This document shows positions 35,395 to 47,237 of a stretch of 64,000 nt of DNA, piece after piece. The stretch is taken from assembly GCA_020086605.1 (NCBI GenBank), contig JACBWW010000028.1, positions 6,877,470 to 6,941,469 of the forward strand, written 5' to 3'. This DNA is from Lanius collurio. Taxonomy: Eukaryota; Chordata; Aves; Passeriformes; Laniidae. The notes under the pieces were generated by a model. It worked only from the letters and a program-made list of their open reading frames with translations, made no database searches and was not told the origin of the DNA. A program made the position numbers and the translations under genes. The first letter of the stretch is position 1, and every line of letters starts with the position of its first letter.

Positions 35395-38300
35395 GGTCAG
35401 CTCCTACTATATTTTTGCAGCTGGGCATTCTGCATGCTTGTGGAATGAATCTGAAAATACACCATACTTCTTTTACAGTCGGGAAGTGATATTTCAGAAC
35501 AAGCTCTTGTAAAACAATACTCCATTTTCTGTGGTTTGGGGAGAAGCCAACACAAAATTTAGATTTTTTCCTTTTTCATATACAAACTCTATAATAAACA
35601 AAACTAACTCCATAAAGCAGATTTACAATGCTGCCTTTGTGTGGTGTTCAGCACAACTACAAACTATTACGTTGCACAAAATTAATGCTGCTGAAAATAT
35701 ATGTTGCCAGCAGCTTGGATAATTACAAGGAAAGGCAGTTAGTAAGGAATTCCTTTAACTCTGAATTCAAATCTCAGGACTGAATGTTGCCCATTATTGC
35801 AGTTCAAAGGCAACTATCTCTAGAATTGTTCTTTTTAATGTTTGCTCGATGGTTTTAGTTGTTCTTTTCTTGTAGGCACACAATTGTTGTCTTGATCTTT
35901 GTGATAAAAAGAGCTACACTGGAGCTTTGTAGTGAATCCAGTTGGCTTGGTAATGTGCCTGTAGTCAGAATTCCAAAGTGGGAAGACAAAAGCTTAGAAA
36001 ATATAAGGCTGAGAGCTGTTTGTTCAAGGCTGTGGGAATCTAACACAGACCTACGAAACCAATGAGCTCTCTCTGTTACATCCACATTCATAAACTAACT
36101 ATCCAATTCTATCCTTTTGTCTTTTCCCAAACCAGAGTTATAACCACTCTTTAAGCAAATGTGGCAACTTTTTCGTATCTCTGTTCCTACCAAAATTCCC
36201 AGCGTGCTGTAATTCTTTCTCTCCATGTTAAAGCTCCATAAATTTAGCTCGTGCAAAGTTGCATTTATTTTCCTAAATAACTATGCATCAACACAAAGAG
36301 TTTCACTTAAGGAGACAAAAGCAAAAGCTGCTTTTAAAACCAAGTGTCAGTTTTCACGGGGTCACAAATTACATTCCAAAGACATTTTATGAGGGTTTCC
36401 AGAAATAATATTAGAACGTATGTCTGTAATTTATAGCTTAATTGAAAACATAGAATTTCTAGATTGTTTCTGATTAATCTGTTGCATCTGTAGATCTCAA
36501 AGGATGTTGTAAAATGCTCTGTAAAAGCTGAGGCACAGAGATCATGTTCCAAGTCAGAGACAGAATGAGGAACAAAATATGGGGCTGGCAACGGGCAGCT
36601 CCACCCGTCTTGCTATACTGCTACACTGAAATGCAAAACAGGAGCAGAGGAGCCAGCAGAAGGACTCAGAGGCAGGAAGAGAGAGCAAGGCTTGACTACC
36701 TCCTCAACAGCTGGAGTAGCAGCTTGTGGCTGGTGGTCTTTAAGTGCAACAGCAGCTGACTTGAATGACAGAATGACAGCTAGAGCAAATGTGAGGTTGT
36801 CATGCCAGATGAATGATATCTGGCTGGGGCATTGTGGCAAGATTTACACCTACAAGAACCTTTGGAAAATATGCAAGGAACCAATAAGTCCATTTAGTCA
36901 AGATGAACTGACAAGGGGTCAGCAAAGCCAAGAAAGCTTAGTCATATTGTTTCAGAAGAGAGGAGAGTTGTCCTTCTCAAGATGTTCAGAAGATTGACAG
37001 GCAAACGTTGCAAGCTCAGCAAAGGCAAGAGATTACCAGTTTCTCAAGCAACAGGAAAAAAATTCTGAAAGGGATCAAACCTTTCTCGAAACAGGTGCTT
37101 CCTGTGGCATATGTATGAAATATAAAGGTATCTTAAATTGTCACTGTCTTCACTTCTCTGAGTCATAGGACAAGGTGGGGACCTTGAAGGTCACCCCTAA
37201 GTTATATGGTAAAGTAAGTGCCTGCACCCTTGTTCTTTTTCTTTCCTTTCCTGAAACCAAATATGTCTCAACACATCAATCACAAAGGAATGCAGTCGAT
37301 TTAAAAGACACAGGTGAGATAGGAGAGAGAGGTAATAGTGACACCTCGCTCCCCTGACAGATGACAGGATACTTTCCTTCAAACACAGGGCTATCAATAA
37401 TTACTGTCTGTGGCTTAGAACACCTTTCTGCTTGCAGAAGCACTTCTTTGTTTTAGACCAACTTTTGCCACGGTGACCTGCACAGCTGCTCAGCTACTCA
37501 GTCACCCGAAACCTGTTTACTTAGTGCTTCCTATCACACATGGTCAGAGAGTGGGTAAACATGCACAGCATTGTGCGCACAAACAGAAATAATCCAACTG
37601 TCCTCAAGAAGGCTGTAGGGTCAGAGCACTTGCATTTGCACCCTTTAGGCTATGATCAGGTTGTATAATAAGTCCTGTCTTCCTTGGGAAGTGTTGACTG
37701 CTGAGCTCATGGGTTGAACAATAATAAGCTGCAGATTGCTAGCAGGATCCTGTGACTAGCTGATGAGGAAAATTTGGGAATAGCCTTAGTCAAACGAGAA
37801 GAAGGTCAGGTAGGACACATAATCCATGCATCTCTCCTTTAGAGCAAAATATGAAGATGCCCTACCATCTTTCCATAGAACCAGACGTCTGGCTTTTAAC
37901 ACCAAATCTTTTAAAGTAATTTCTTTTGTTTTATTTCACTAGAACGTAATTCTAAAAAAAGGCTAATGGTCAAGAAACTTTTTATGATAAGTCCTCATTG
38001 CTCAGAAGATAACAGCACTAGCAGTGTGTGGACTTTTCTGCTCAAAATTATATGGCTGGGTAAGAATATGAGGAAAAATATTGTCACAGTAAGTAATGTT
38101 GGTAGGAGATCTTTGAATCTGACCCTACTGCTGCTTTCCTGAATTTATAGTCTCTCTACTGAGTAAAAGCTTGGTGTCATGTATTTGAACTAAAATAGCA
38201 AAAAGGATAACAGTATGGAGGCATTTATTAATACTGTATCAAACAATTCACCTGGTATTTCATGAGGAGTTGATTGTGATTGAAAATGTTGTTTCCTGCC

Positions 38301-38544
38301 TACTCAATGAACTATATAAAAATATGTGTAAGTAGTCTACTGGCAAGAAGTAACTTCTCCTCTTCAATTCAAATATTTTGAACCTGATTTATGGATGACC
38401 TGACAATTTCATTGTTCTCTGTCCACTGTTTATTTTGAGTAGTTTCACAAGCTTTACTTGTACCATCCAGGCCTGCTCAAAATGAACCACCCTGCTGGGT
38501 TTTTTTATGCTGTTCTGAAAATCTGGATCAGTGTTTATGTGATT
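35395..38544. other. unique DNA, no gene seen
   Basis: 36540-36760 is slightly more GC-rich and purine-rich than its surroundings, with overlapping frames of 71-101 codons on both strands. None resembles a known protein. A weak CR1-tail-like phrase (GGGGACCTTGAAGGTCA) occurs at 37176-37192 but is too short to call. Confidence 0.55.
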
Positions 38545-38576
38545 AAAAAAAAAAAAAAAAAAGAAGAAAAAAAAAA
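38545..38576. repeat. A18 plus interrupted A-rich run
   Basis: A18 at 38545-38562, then GAAG and a further A10. It is a low-complexity tract with no element attached. Confidence 0.9.
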
Positions 38577-41500
38577 TGGTACTGCCTGGCACTCAGTTGG
38601 ATAAGTAGCTTTAAAAATGTAACCAAAAAAGCTGTTAGTTCCTACCCATCCAAGAACTGTATTTTCTGCATTAAAATGGAAGTATGATTTCATGTTAAAT
38701 AGTTTCTTTGTTGGTTATTTTAACAATCACTTGTTCAATTTTCTGAAAATTTTCTGTAATGCATCTTCCTGAAGTTTTTGGTCTGTTTGCACCTCAGCTT
38801 ATTTCTGTTTGCAATTTATGTAGTTGTTCACAATCATAATCATTTGCTATCCCCCTCCCCCTCAACTAGAGCATAGTACTATGGCATTGTACTCAAGCTT
38901 CAAAAAGCATTTGGAGTTAATTTGTCAGAAGAACAGATACCCACGTACGTAGTATTAAAGTAATTCAGATGTGACATCCCTTGCTAATATTCTGCTATTT
39001 TACTGCTATTTTGTAATGCTTTTTATTAATTCCCCAGTTTCTTTAAGATCTTGTCTTGTGCTATCCTCCCCTGTTCACAAATGCCATTCTGGGCAAGTAC
39101 TGTGAAAAATTCAGGGTGTGTGAATACTCATGAAACCCCAGGAGTTTGTTAGAGACCTGTTTAGAAGTTCTTGCAAATCCTTCTACTTAAGAACACATGT
39201 GATGACATTATCTCCTCCTAGGTCATCAAATCCAACCAGCTACCATTGTATTTTATCCTTTTCCTTGGTTCCTTCCTTTCAAATTTATCAATTTGTTTAA
39301 AGTTCTTGCTCCTATTACTGGTATTGGATGACCATAACATCTTGGCAAACTAATAGTCATGATAGATAAGATTATCCGTCCTTTGGTAATTCGTACAATT
39401 TTCTAAGCAGAGATACTTCTAAATCCAGTGGGAAGTAACTTTAAAATCCCAACTGAAATTACTTCTCTCTTACTTTTCTCCCTCAATCTATTCCTTCCTC
39501 CAGAATTTGTTCTAAAACTTTTCAAGTTTTTAAAATTAATTCTTGACTTAATGTTCTCCTTCTTAAACATTACTCTTTTATTCGCATTTTATGTGCCAAA
39601 CACCCCTCAAGTTGGGTAAGATTAAAAAAACCCCCACAAATAGTAAATGGAGTTGAAGCTTCCTGTGGGGAATCTGTAAGAATCATGGAGGAGAGTATTT
39701 AGTCTATTATCTTGAGAAGTACAAGGGTCAAGATGCAGTCCACTCTGATAACTGTGAAATAGCTTCCATGTGATGAAGTGAAATGTTTTGTTCATATCAA
39801 GTATCTTTCAGAAAATAGCTTCCTACAGAAAAATTATTTCCATTTTAGTTAAAACCAGGTATACATGTTTTGATCTTTCATGATCAAACTGAAGAATCAA
39901 TTATTCACTGAGGTTTCATTTGAATCAGATAAATGTAAAATCTGGTTCTTATCTATCAGTGCAAGACAAATAAGTTTATATGTCACTCCCCAAATTATTG
40001 CATGTGATTGTGAGCATACATAGCTGCCTAATATAAAACCATTTTTAGAATTTCAGTTTTTCTGTTAAAAATATTTTAAGGTGATTTTGAAAGAGAAAGC
40101 TTCCAGCTGCCTATCCATCCCCGCCTTAATTGACTCTAGAATTCTTAAACTGCCAAGGACCTCTCTCCTTCTACAAAGATAAGTGAGTAAAAAAGAAAAT
40201 CTAGTTCTACCATGACTCCCTTGCCTCCCTGCAGAATTTTATTACTAAAAGGAGGATTGATACCTGAGATGACATTTTTTCTCTCTCCAGCTGAGATTAC
40301 TGAGAATGGTTTATGTCTCCTGTTATCTGATTGGTGTCAAATATTGTTTAGAAATCAGTTCAAATGACTTATTATATGGGAACATCTATAATGTATTTCC
40401 CCTTGAAGATCTACAATACACTTTTTCTCTATTATGACTGCAACTTTCATGCTTTTACAATTACTTCCTTGTGTAAATAATTTTGTTTAAAGAGTCTAAC
40501 ACCTAAACAGGAAACAAGAGTTCCAGAAGTAGTGTGCCATGAATACTGCACAGGAAAAGAAAGGAAAACTTAGAATAAAGACCCTCCCCTTATTGATCTA
40601 GCTTGTAGGTGTTGTAACATATTTTCTGCATAGTATCTGGGTCGAGCTGCCCTGATTAGAAGTATGTATGTGGTACTCCAAGTGAATATTTTGAACACAG
40701 ATACTGAACACTTCAAATAATGTTCTAGAAGAAAGTACAATTTAACATTTAAGTTCATGTGCATTTGAAAGCAACAATAAACAAACCTAACCAAGACGGA
40801 ACTGTAAATCCAAACGCAATATGTAGGACATGTCATGTTTGTATTCTTAAAAGCTTTTAAGACACCATGTTTAATTAAGAGACCGTTTTATATATTAACA
40901 GCCAACTTCCTTAAAAAATTTTATAATACATAAGTATAGAAAGATTAGGAATACAATACTTTTTTCTTCTGAGTAGCAGAATATTCAAATAATACAAGCA
41001 TGAAGATTTTGGGGTAAGAGAAGCAGTTTCACAGCAGTTGAAGTCATGTTCTGCATTTTGAGAGAATAATATAATTCACTCTGAACTGAGTCATTATATT
41101 GTGTGCTTTCAGAAAATACATATATGCATACTTATTAACATTTTCTAATTCCAATTTTTAATCAAATAGAAATAGCTCTTCTGACTGCATCTGTTTCTGT
41201 CAAATACACAGATACTTCTCTTTATAAAGCCCTTCCTGCACCAAAGATCCCTGAGCTAATTCATGACACTTGACATTAATCACATGCACAGATCAACAAA
41301 GACTTTGCTTTCATATAAAAACTAATTTAGAACATATTTCTAAATTATGGCTTGTTATTGCAGTCAATTTAATTAGCTAGTTAATGACAATATCTGTTCA
41401 TAATCCAAGTAGTCAAAAATACCAAGTTCAGTAATTAGACCATATAATTTCTTAACAACTCAATTTTATAATGGAAAAGTGCTGTGCTTTAAGTCAATTT

Positions 41501-44500
41501 GCTTCTAATACTCTTCTATATTCAAAATTAGAAATTCCTAGGTGTATTCTTCTGACATTCAAAGCTTGAAAAGAATATTTGGGTTAGAAAATTCAGCTCC
41601 CCTCTGTACTCCACATTAAATTGCATGTAAGTTATGTAATTTTTCCAGACCCCATTGAATGAATGCCTCCTATTTATTGAAATACTGGGCTTAAGAATCT
41701 CCTTTAAAACAATTGCAAAAATTTAATCTTTGTTAGACAACTGTAATGATAAAACAATTACAGACTACTGTAGCAAGTAATATTTGACCATATCAACACA
41801 GACACAGAACATTATTTCAACGGATGTGACAAAGGAAAGCATAGTTTAGCAGTTAATACTATTTAAAAAAATCTCCCACAAACCTAACAAAGACAGTACC
41901 ACAAATCCAAATTGACACTTATAGTAACCCATGGCAATGAAAAAAATCCTGTCAAAAAAGCATTAGAATAAGCTAATTTCATTTCTCCCAGCTGCCTGCC
42001 TTTCAATTCTTTATCCCTGCTATCAGGTTTGAATAAATTTCATCTCTCACACTACAAGTAATGAGCAGGCAATGACTTATGAAGCAAAGAGACCAAGTTG
42101 AGACAGAATTAGAATAAAATTTTAATGAGACAGAGCTGAGAAAGTGGAAGTGTTACTCTTTTGACAGACTTGGCAAAATACCCAACATTATTTCAAATAG
42201 TCTTTCCTCTCTATAGAGAAACTGTCATTTTTTTAAAAAATGGGACTACTCAGGAGAATAGTTTTAGGGATATATTGTTAATGTGATTTAAGTGAAGAAC
42301 AAGTTATTAAAGAATTTGCTTTATAGAAGACCAAATTGGACTTAAATTAAAATACATTAGAAGTCCCACTGGATGACAGACAAACAGAGGAACTTGATGC
42401 TCTGCTCTGCTGGTACCCTTCTTGAGGATCAGTCTTTCCAAAACCTTTCTATCTGAGTAACACTACATCACCATTCAGGTCTCTAGAGACCCAATACTCG
42501 TAATTATACTCCCAAGGCTTTCTAGGTTTGATGACTCTCTCTAGCACCACTTCACACCAACAAAAGAGAAGGATGCCTCAAGAAATTGAGTCTATCTCAC
42601 AGATAGAAAGAAAAAAGAAAAGAAATTAAGAAAGGCAAGCAAGTTCACAAAAAGTTATTTTATGAAGCTAGTAGAAACTCATCCCAAGACCTAGCCACAA
42701 AAATAAATGCATTTACTATAGGAATGAATTCTGACATTCAGGAAAAGTGACAGGAGACAATGAAGAAGAGTAGCTTTGAATAGAGTTAAAAAATATGTAT
42801 TTTATACATATGACAAAGGAAAATGAAGGACCTTAGCAACATGGGTTTTTCTACTAGCTTTGCCTAAGTCTTATGAACTTATCCTTTGCGCCCTTCCTTT
42901 AAGTGTTATGTAAAAACCATCCGCCAAATTGATCTGTTAATGAAACAAATTGAAAGAATAGTAACTATATAAATAGTAACTAAAGACTCTACAAGTATTA
43001 TTTTATTTCCAACCCTGTATCCCTTTCTAAACTATGCTGTTCTCACACATGCTTATATCAGTCTCCTTTCTTACCTTTAGCTAAACCAAGTTTGGAGAGC
43101 AGGTTAAGCCTGCTTGTTTCAGGGGCCTGAGACTCTGCCTATACTGCCTTTTCCTGACAAACCTGAGATTATCCTGGTTACATTCCAAGATAGCTGGAGG
43201 CAAGCCAGCTCTGATCTAAAAATTGTGTAACTGCTTTAGTGCCTCTTAGTAGGGCTTATTAGCTTGGGCTCAGTGCCATGCTAATGTGGTTACACAGCTT
43301 CTAGTCTGGACCAAGTTCAGGTCTACTTGGTTTGGAAAGAGTTCTTTTCTGCCTGCTTTCAGCTGTGAAGACATAGACTGACAAAACCACCCTTTGTCAC
43401 TTCTTAGCACTCAAAAATCAGCTCATTCTCACTTAAAATTGATAAGAAAGAAAATCTTTTACAAAGTATATTAAAATTCTTGTGTAGAGTTGGGAAATAA
43501 ATTGGTGAGTCATACTACATAAAAAGGTACACAGAAAGAGTTTACAGGAAAAAAATTTAAATTGCAATATCAAATTTCAAAAAATGTATGTAATGATAAC
43601 TAGTGTGTTTAATCAAAGCATGGATATACTTTTCCCATGTTAAAATTAAGAATTTTACAGTTTGGAAAAAGCATAATTCAATATTTCTGATATACAGTTT
43701 TTATACTCCCTACCCAAGATTAGCAGTTTTAAAAGATAGGACAAAGACATGCATCCTCTGTATGAAGCAAAAGGTTTACAGTAGGTTGTACAAATTTAAG
43801 ACCTCTTCCTTTTAGGACTCTTCTTTCAAAATAATATGACTCCTTCTCCTTTATATTTATTTACCTGAAACCAGTCCAGCTGTTCAAATGGGTAAATATT
43901 GACAGATATGTTGTTGAGGTTGAAGAAGTTTTATTTCACAATTACATGTGTTGTTAAATGCCAGAGTTACGCAAGTCAATAAGAAGACAGTCATCTGCCT
44001 CCTTAACCTTACAGAAAAGCTTTTGACTGGTTTGAGTGTGTATTCTTGGAAATGTAGCAAGTTGTATGAGCACAGTCAGTAATTTTCTTTTATGAGAGTA
44101 CTCTATTGAAAGTGGCTGAAGATGTCACATTTTCATTTTTTCCCTGAAACCTCCTTCCCAGAAGACTTTTTCAATGCCATCATCTCAGCTACTCGCAGCA
44201 AAGTGCTTTCTGATTTTGCCCTTGTGTTTTCAGTACTTTCTCCAAATACAGAGAACTGTGTACTAACTCAGTTCTCGGGAACTTGATGAAATCTGATTTA
44301 TTTCTGCTGAAGAAAACCAGGGGGAATTCCGAGAAGGCAGAAACCAGACAGTGTGAAAGGTAGATACACTACATTAAAAAATGGTGGAGATTTGCTTCAT
44401 GGAGATTTTTATTTTTGCTTTGTGCTTAGCAGTAATCTTCATTCTTAGCAAATTATACCCACAGATACTGTATGCACAAGTATGTTTCTGTTCAAAGGGC

Positions 44501-45087
44501 TAATGAACATCAGTGGGATGGGAAGGGCACTACTCGTGGAGAAGGGAGGCCACATCTCACCCAGTATATTAGGGAAGACCCTCAAGTGGTCATTACACAG
44601 ATTTGCTTTTTCAGGATGCTCACTCCAGAGAAAATAAACACATTTTACCTTAGCTGTCAGAAACCCTTATAGCCAGCCAGTCAATTAGGTCAGCCTTCAT
44701 GAGATAGTTATCTATTGTTGTACAAAGCTCCCAGTTCTGCCTTTAACAAAATCAGCACTGTAGATAACCCAATCTGGATTAAGAAAAATCTGAGGGAGAC
44801 AGCATTTTATACAGCTGCAACGTATGAAATATTAGATTTTCTGGTGGGCAGTCCTCTGACTTGATATGTCTTACTGCATGAAACCACACTGAAAGTCAAA
44901 AGCAGTGGCGACTTTGTTCCTTATTTTGCCATAAACATTTCAACTTTATCCTACCATGGTGCTCTCATCAATTTACATCAGTCCTGCCAGCCAAGCAGAC
45001 ACATTATGGTTTGATGTCTGACATGACAAAGGAAAAGAAAAGAATATATTGTCTCAGGGCCTTCTTAAGGCAAAACACTTTCTTAAT
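38577..45087. other. AT-rich unique DNA, no gene seen
   Basis: No gene or clear transposon in this 6.5 kb. 41341-41400 has clustered homeodomain-like sites (TAATTAG at 41370-41376, GTTAATGA close by) and could be conserved non-coding DNA. Frames rarely exceed 88 codons and none is recognised. Confidence 0.6.
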
Positions 45088-45092
45088 CTTAG
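45088..45092. repeat. 5' target-site duplication CTTAG
   Basis: CTTAG lies directly before the LTR and is repeated exactly at 45686-45690 directly after it, as expected from staggered integrase cleavage. Confidence 0.85.
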
Positions 45093-45230
45093 TGTCCTGG
45101 TTTAGGACAAATCAAGGGGAAAAAATCTCCGAAGGAGCCCCTTATAGGAGAAAAATCCCCCACAACTTCCCCCCTCCCCCACCACCGGGTTCGGGAGGGA
45201 TTTCCTCAGAGGAGAAGTGGAAAAAACTTG

Positions 45231-45236
45231 TTTATT
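45231..45236 (-). terminator. LTR polyadenylation signal AATAAA
   Basis: TTTATT on the plus strand reads AATAAA on the minus strand, placed about 140 bp before the LTR's minus-strand 3' end. This fits an R/U5 arrangement. The position supports but does not prove orientation. Confidence 0.55.
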
Positions 45237-45489
45237 AAGAAACAGCAAAAGAAAAAAAACAACACTCCCCAGCACGAGAAAACAAAAACAGCCCGAGATG
45301 ACAACGGATGTTTTCACCAGTCCAGGAGAGGGTGAGCAGTCTCTCTGCCGAGGAGGGTCCAAAGCTTCTCTCAAGTGCAGACTCCGGGGGAGCTCCTGGC
45401 CCGGAGCAGGTCCGATGTCTTCAGGGAGGGGAGGAGAGAAAGAAGGGGAAGAACAAAAACAGGGGAAAAAGGAGAAAATAAGAAAAAAA

Positions 45490-45588
45490 GCAAAGCTAGC
45501 AAAGCGAGCAGGCAGCAAGCAAGCAGCAGCAGCAAAGCCAAGCAGCTAGCAGGCAGAAGCAAGGCCAAGCAGCAGCAGCAGCAGCCAG
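45490..45588. repeat. AGC-rich degenerate tandem repeat in LTR
   Basis: AGC, AAGC and GGC-type units recur, including a pure run (AGC)n near 45568-45583. The repeat is inside the LTR and probably part of its normal U3/R region, prone to copy-number change. Confidence 0.75.
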
Positions 45589-45685
45589 AGGAGGGGACAG
45601 GTTAAAGACAAAACAAACTGAGGGCACGGGAACAGAAGCCACGATTGGGATATAAAGCACGAAGATGTCCTGTCACCCCAGGACA

Positions 45686-45690
45686 CTTAG
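45686..45690. repeat. 3' target-site duplication CTTAG
   Basis: An exact copy of 45088-45092, directly following the LTR terminus. Confidence 0.85.
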
Positions 45691-47220
45691 CCATAGAAAT
45701 ATGGAACAGTCACAGAAGACTTACAAAATAATAAAACTTAAACAAAGTAGGGGCAAAGACTGAAGTAAACCCATCTTCCAGATCTTTACTCTTTGTGAAC
45801 TAGAGACTAGAGGTTTCTGGCATGTTTTCTTTACTAACTCTAAGATAACCTGATTATATATCCATGTCCTTAAACCAGTCTGAAGTTTGTATCAGCTCTC
45901 AGCTTGCTTCCAAGCAAACACCAATTTGTGCTGTCACAAGACATTCCTGGTAAAAATGGACAGAAACAGTCATGCCAGAGGCAATGGTCCTCCAGACCTA
46001 TTCATCAGGTCATTGCTGTGAGATGGTTATAGTCACAGCCTTGTGCTCATAGCCTTCTGGGGTACCTCCTGACAATGAGGCTGAGACAATATCTGTGTAT
46101 AGAACGTGTCCTGATGGCTTGACCAAGGCACAGGATCACCATGTAAATAGGACAAGCCCTGCGTGAAGACTCAGAGAATTTATGGTTCAGTAATTCTTAA
46201 AAGACAATGCCAAGTTTAGAATGTGAAGTAAAAAAGCCAATGAATAAATGAGCAGGTCCTCCTAACAAAAAAAAAAAAAACCCGCTCACAAATAAAGCTG
46301 TTTTTATGTTTAGGTGTTTTTTGTGTTGTATATGGTTTTCTATTCATAGTTATCAGTTTCTGGAATTCCTTAACAAAGTTAATACAGCTAGAAAGATCAT
46401 ATGATCAGTGGAAAAACTGATGAGAAGTTCTGTCCTACAGTATCCAAGGGTATATCCATGTGTCTGCAGTTTTCAGTACACCATAAACTGCAAAATTTTA
46501 AAAATATTTTTTCTTTTAATTCAAGCTTTCTCATTCCTTCTAGTCTTGGGGCTGTTATTCAGTACCATCTCTTATCCAAAGCTGAAATATACTGCATTTG
46601 TATGGAAAAGCATGGAGAGACTGGTGAGAAAAGACGGTTTTACATAAAATAAAAACAATATAGTGTCTGAAAAGGCATCTCACAAAATATTTTCTCTTTC
46701 TCAGCAGGGCTGTTAGCTGCCTTTCAAATAAACTTCCACTGCCTTCTTTTTTTTTTGATTCTACACATGTATAATTCAATCAGATAAAGCTGTATGAGGA
46801 TGGGTTTAAGAACAACAACAAAAAAATTAGAAGTGTGAGTAATTTTCATTGTATTGTTGTATTTTCTATTTATTTATTTATAGATTAAAAAGAACACCAA
46901 ACAAGCATTGTTTCCCAAATCACCAACTACTGACTGTGTAGATGTTCATGAAGAAAGAATACAACAGCAAAGTCATTCTGCATATGATAAGCAAGTTTTT
47001 AACTAAAAACTAGCAGCAGAAGAGTGCCTGACCACTGCTAAGTAAGAAAATGCCAAGAAAATGTAAAGCAAAGTTGCTTTTCTTTCCTCCTTTGTCCTCC
47101 TCACTGCCTCTGCTTTTCCTATAGTGATTGCTTCCGGCCTATTTTTCCAGCGTGTAAAACATCTGTGATTTGCTGCAAGCAGTCCCTATTTATATTGAGA
47201 ACCACACAGCAGGTGCCACT
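45691..47220. other. AT-rich unique DNA, no gene seen
   Basis: An A14 run occurs near 46267-46280. No gene or clear transposon; paired frames at 46401-46652 in two registers are chance-like. Confidence 0.6.
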
Positions 47221-47237
47221 AAAAAAAAAAAAAAAAA
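47221..47237. repeat. A17 homopolymer
   Basis: Seventeen A after ...GTGCCACT; no element body recognised. The overlapping 98- and 102-codon frames run through it and are not credible genes. Confidence 0.9.

Larger units (their letters stand above)
45093..45685 (-). mobile_element. solo LTR of an endogenous retrovirus
   Basis: The 593-bp element begins TGTCCTGG and ends CCAGGACA: perfect 8-bp inverted termini with the canonical TG...CA. An exact 5-bp duplication (CTTAG) flanks it. There is no primer-binding site, internal retroviral sequence or second LTR nearby, so it is a solo LTR left by recombination. AATAAA on the minus strand (45231-45236 in plus coordinates) about 140 bp from one end supports minus orientation; a TATAAA on the plus strand at 45651-45656 is too close to the end to argue otherwise. 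It contains a C-rich stretch (45158-45190), a purine-rich tract (45423-45489) and AGC repeats (45490-45588). It is more GC- and CpG-rich than its flanks. Intact ends suggest a fairly recent insertion. Open frames of 110 and 138 codons inside it are not genes. A 5-bp duplication is common for ERVL-like and some other groups; class is undecided. Confidence 0.9.

Noticed and set aside
36540..37000. Possible exon cluster in slightly GC-richer DNA
   Set aside because: Frames overlap on both strands, no recognisable peptide is present, and no convincing pair of splice sites was found.
37176..37192. CR1-tail-like GGGGACCTTGAAGGTCA
   Set aside because: Only about 17 bp match and no flanking CR1 landmarks are present.
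39867..39889. Hairpin TTTGATC...GATCAAA
   Set aside because: Only 7 bp of AT-rich pairing, expected by chance.
45102..45605. Overlapping open frames of 65-138 codons on both strands
   Set aside because: All lie inside the solo LTR and translate low-complexity K/R/A/Q- or L/F-rich sequence; LTRs of this kind do not encode proteins.
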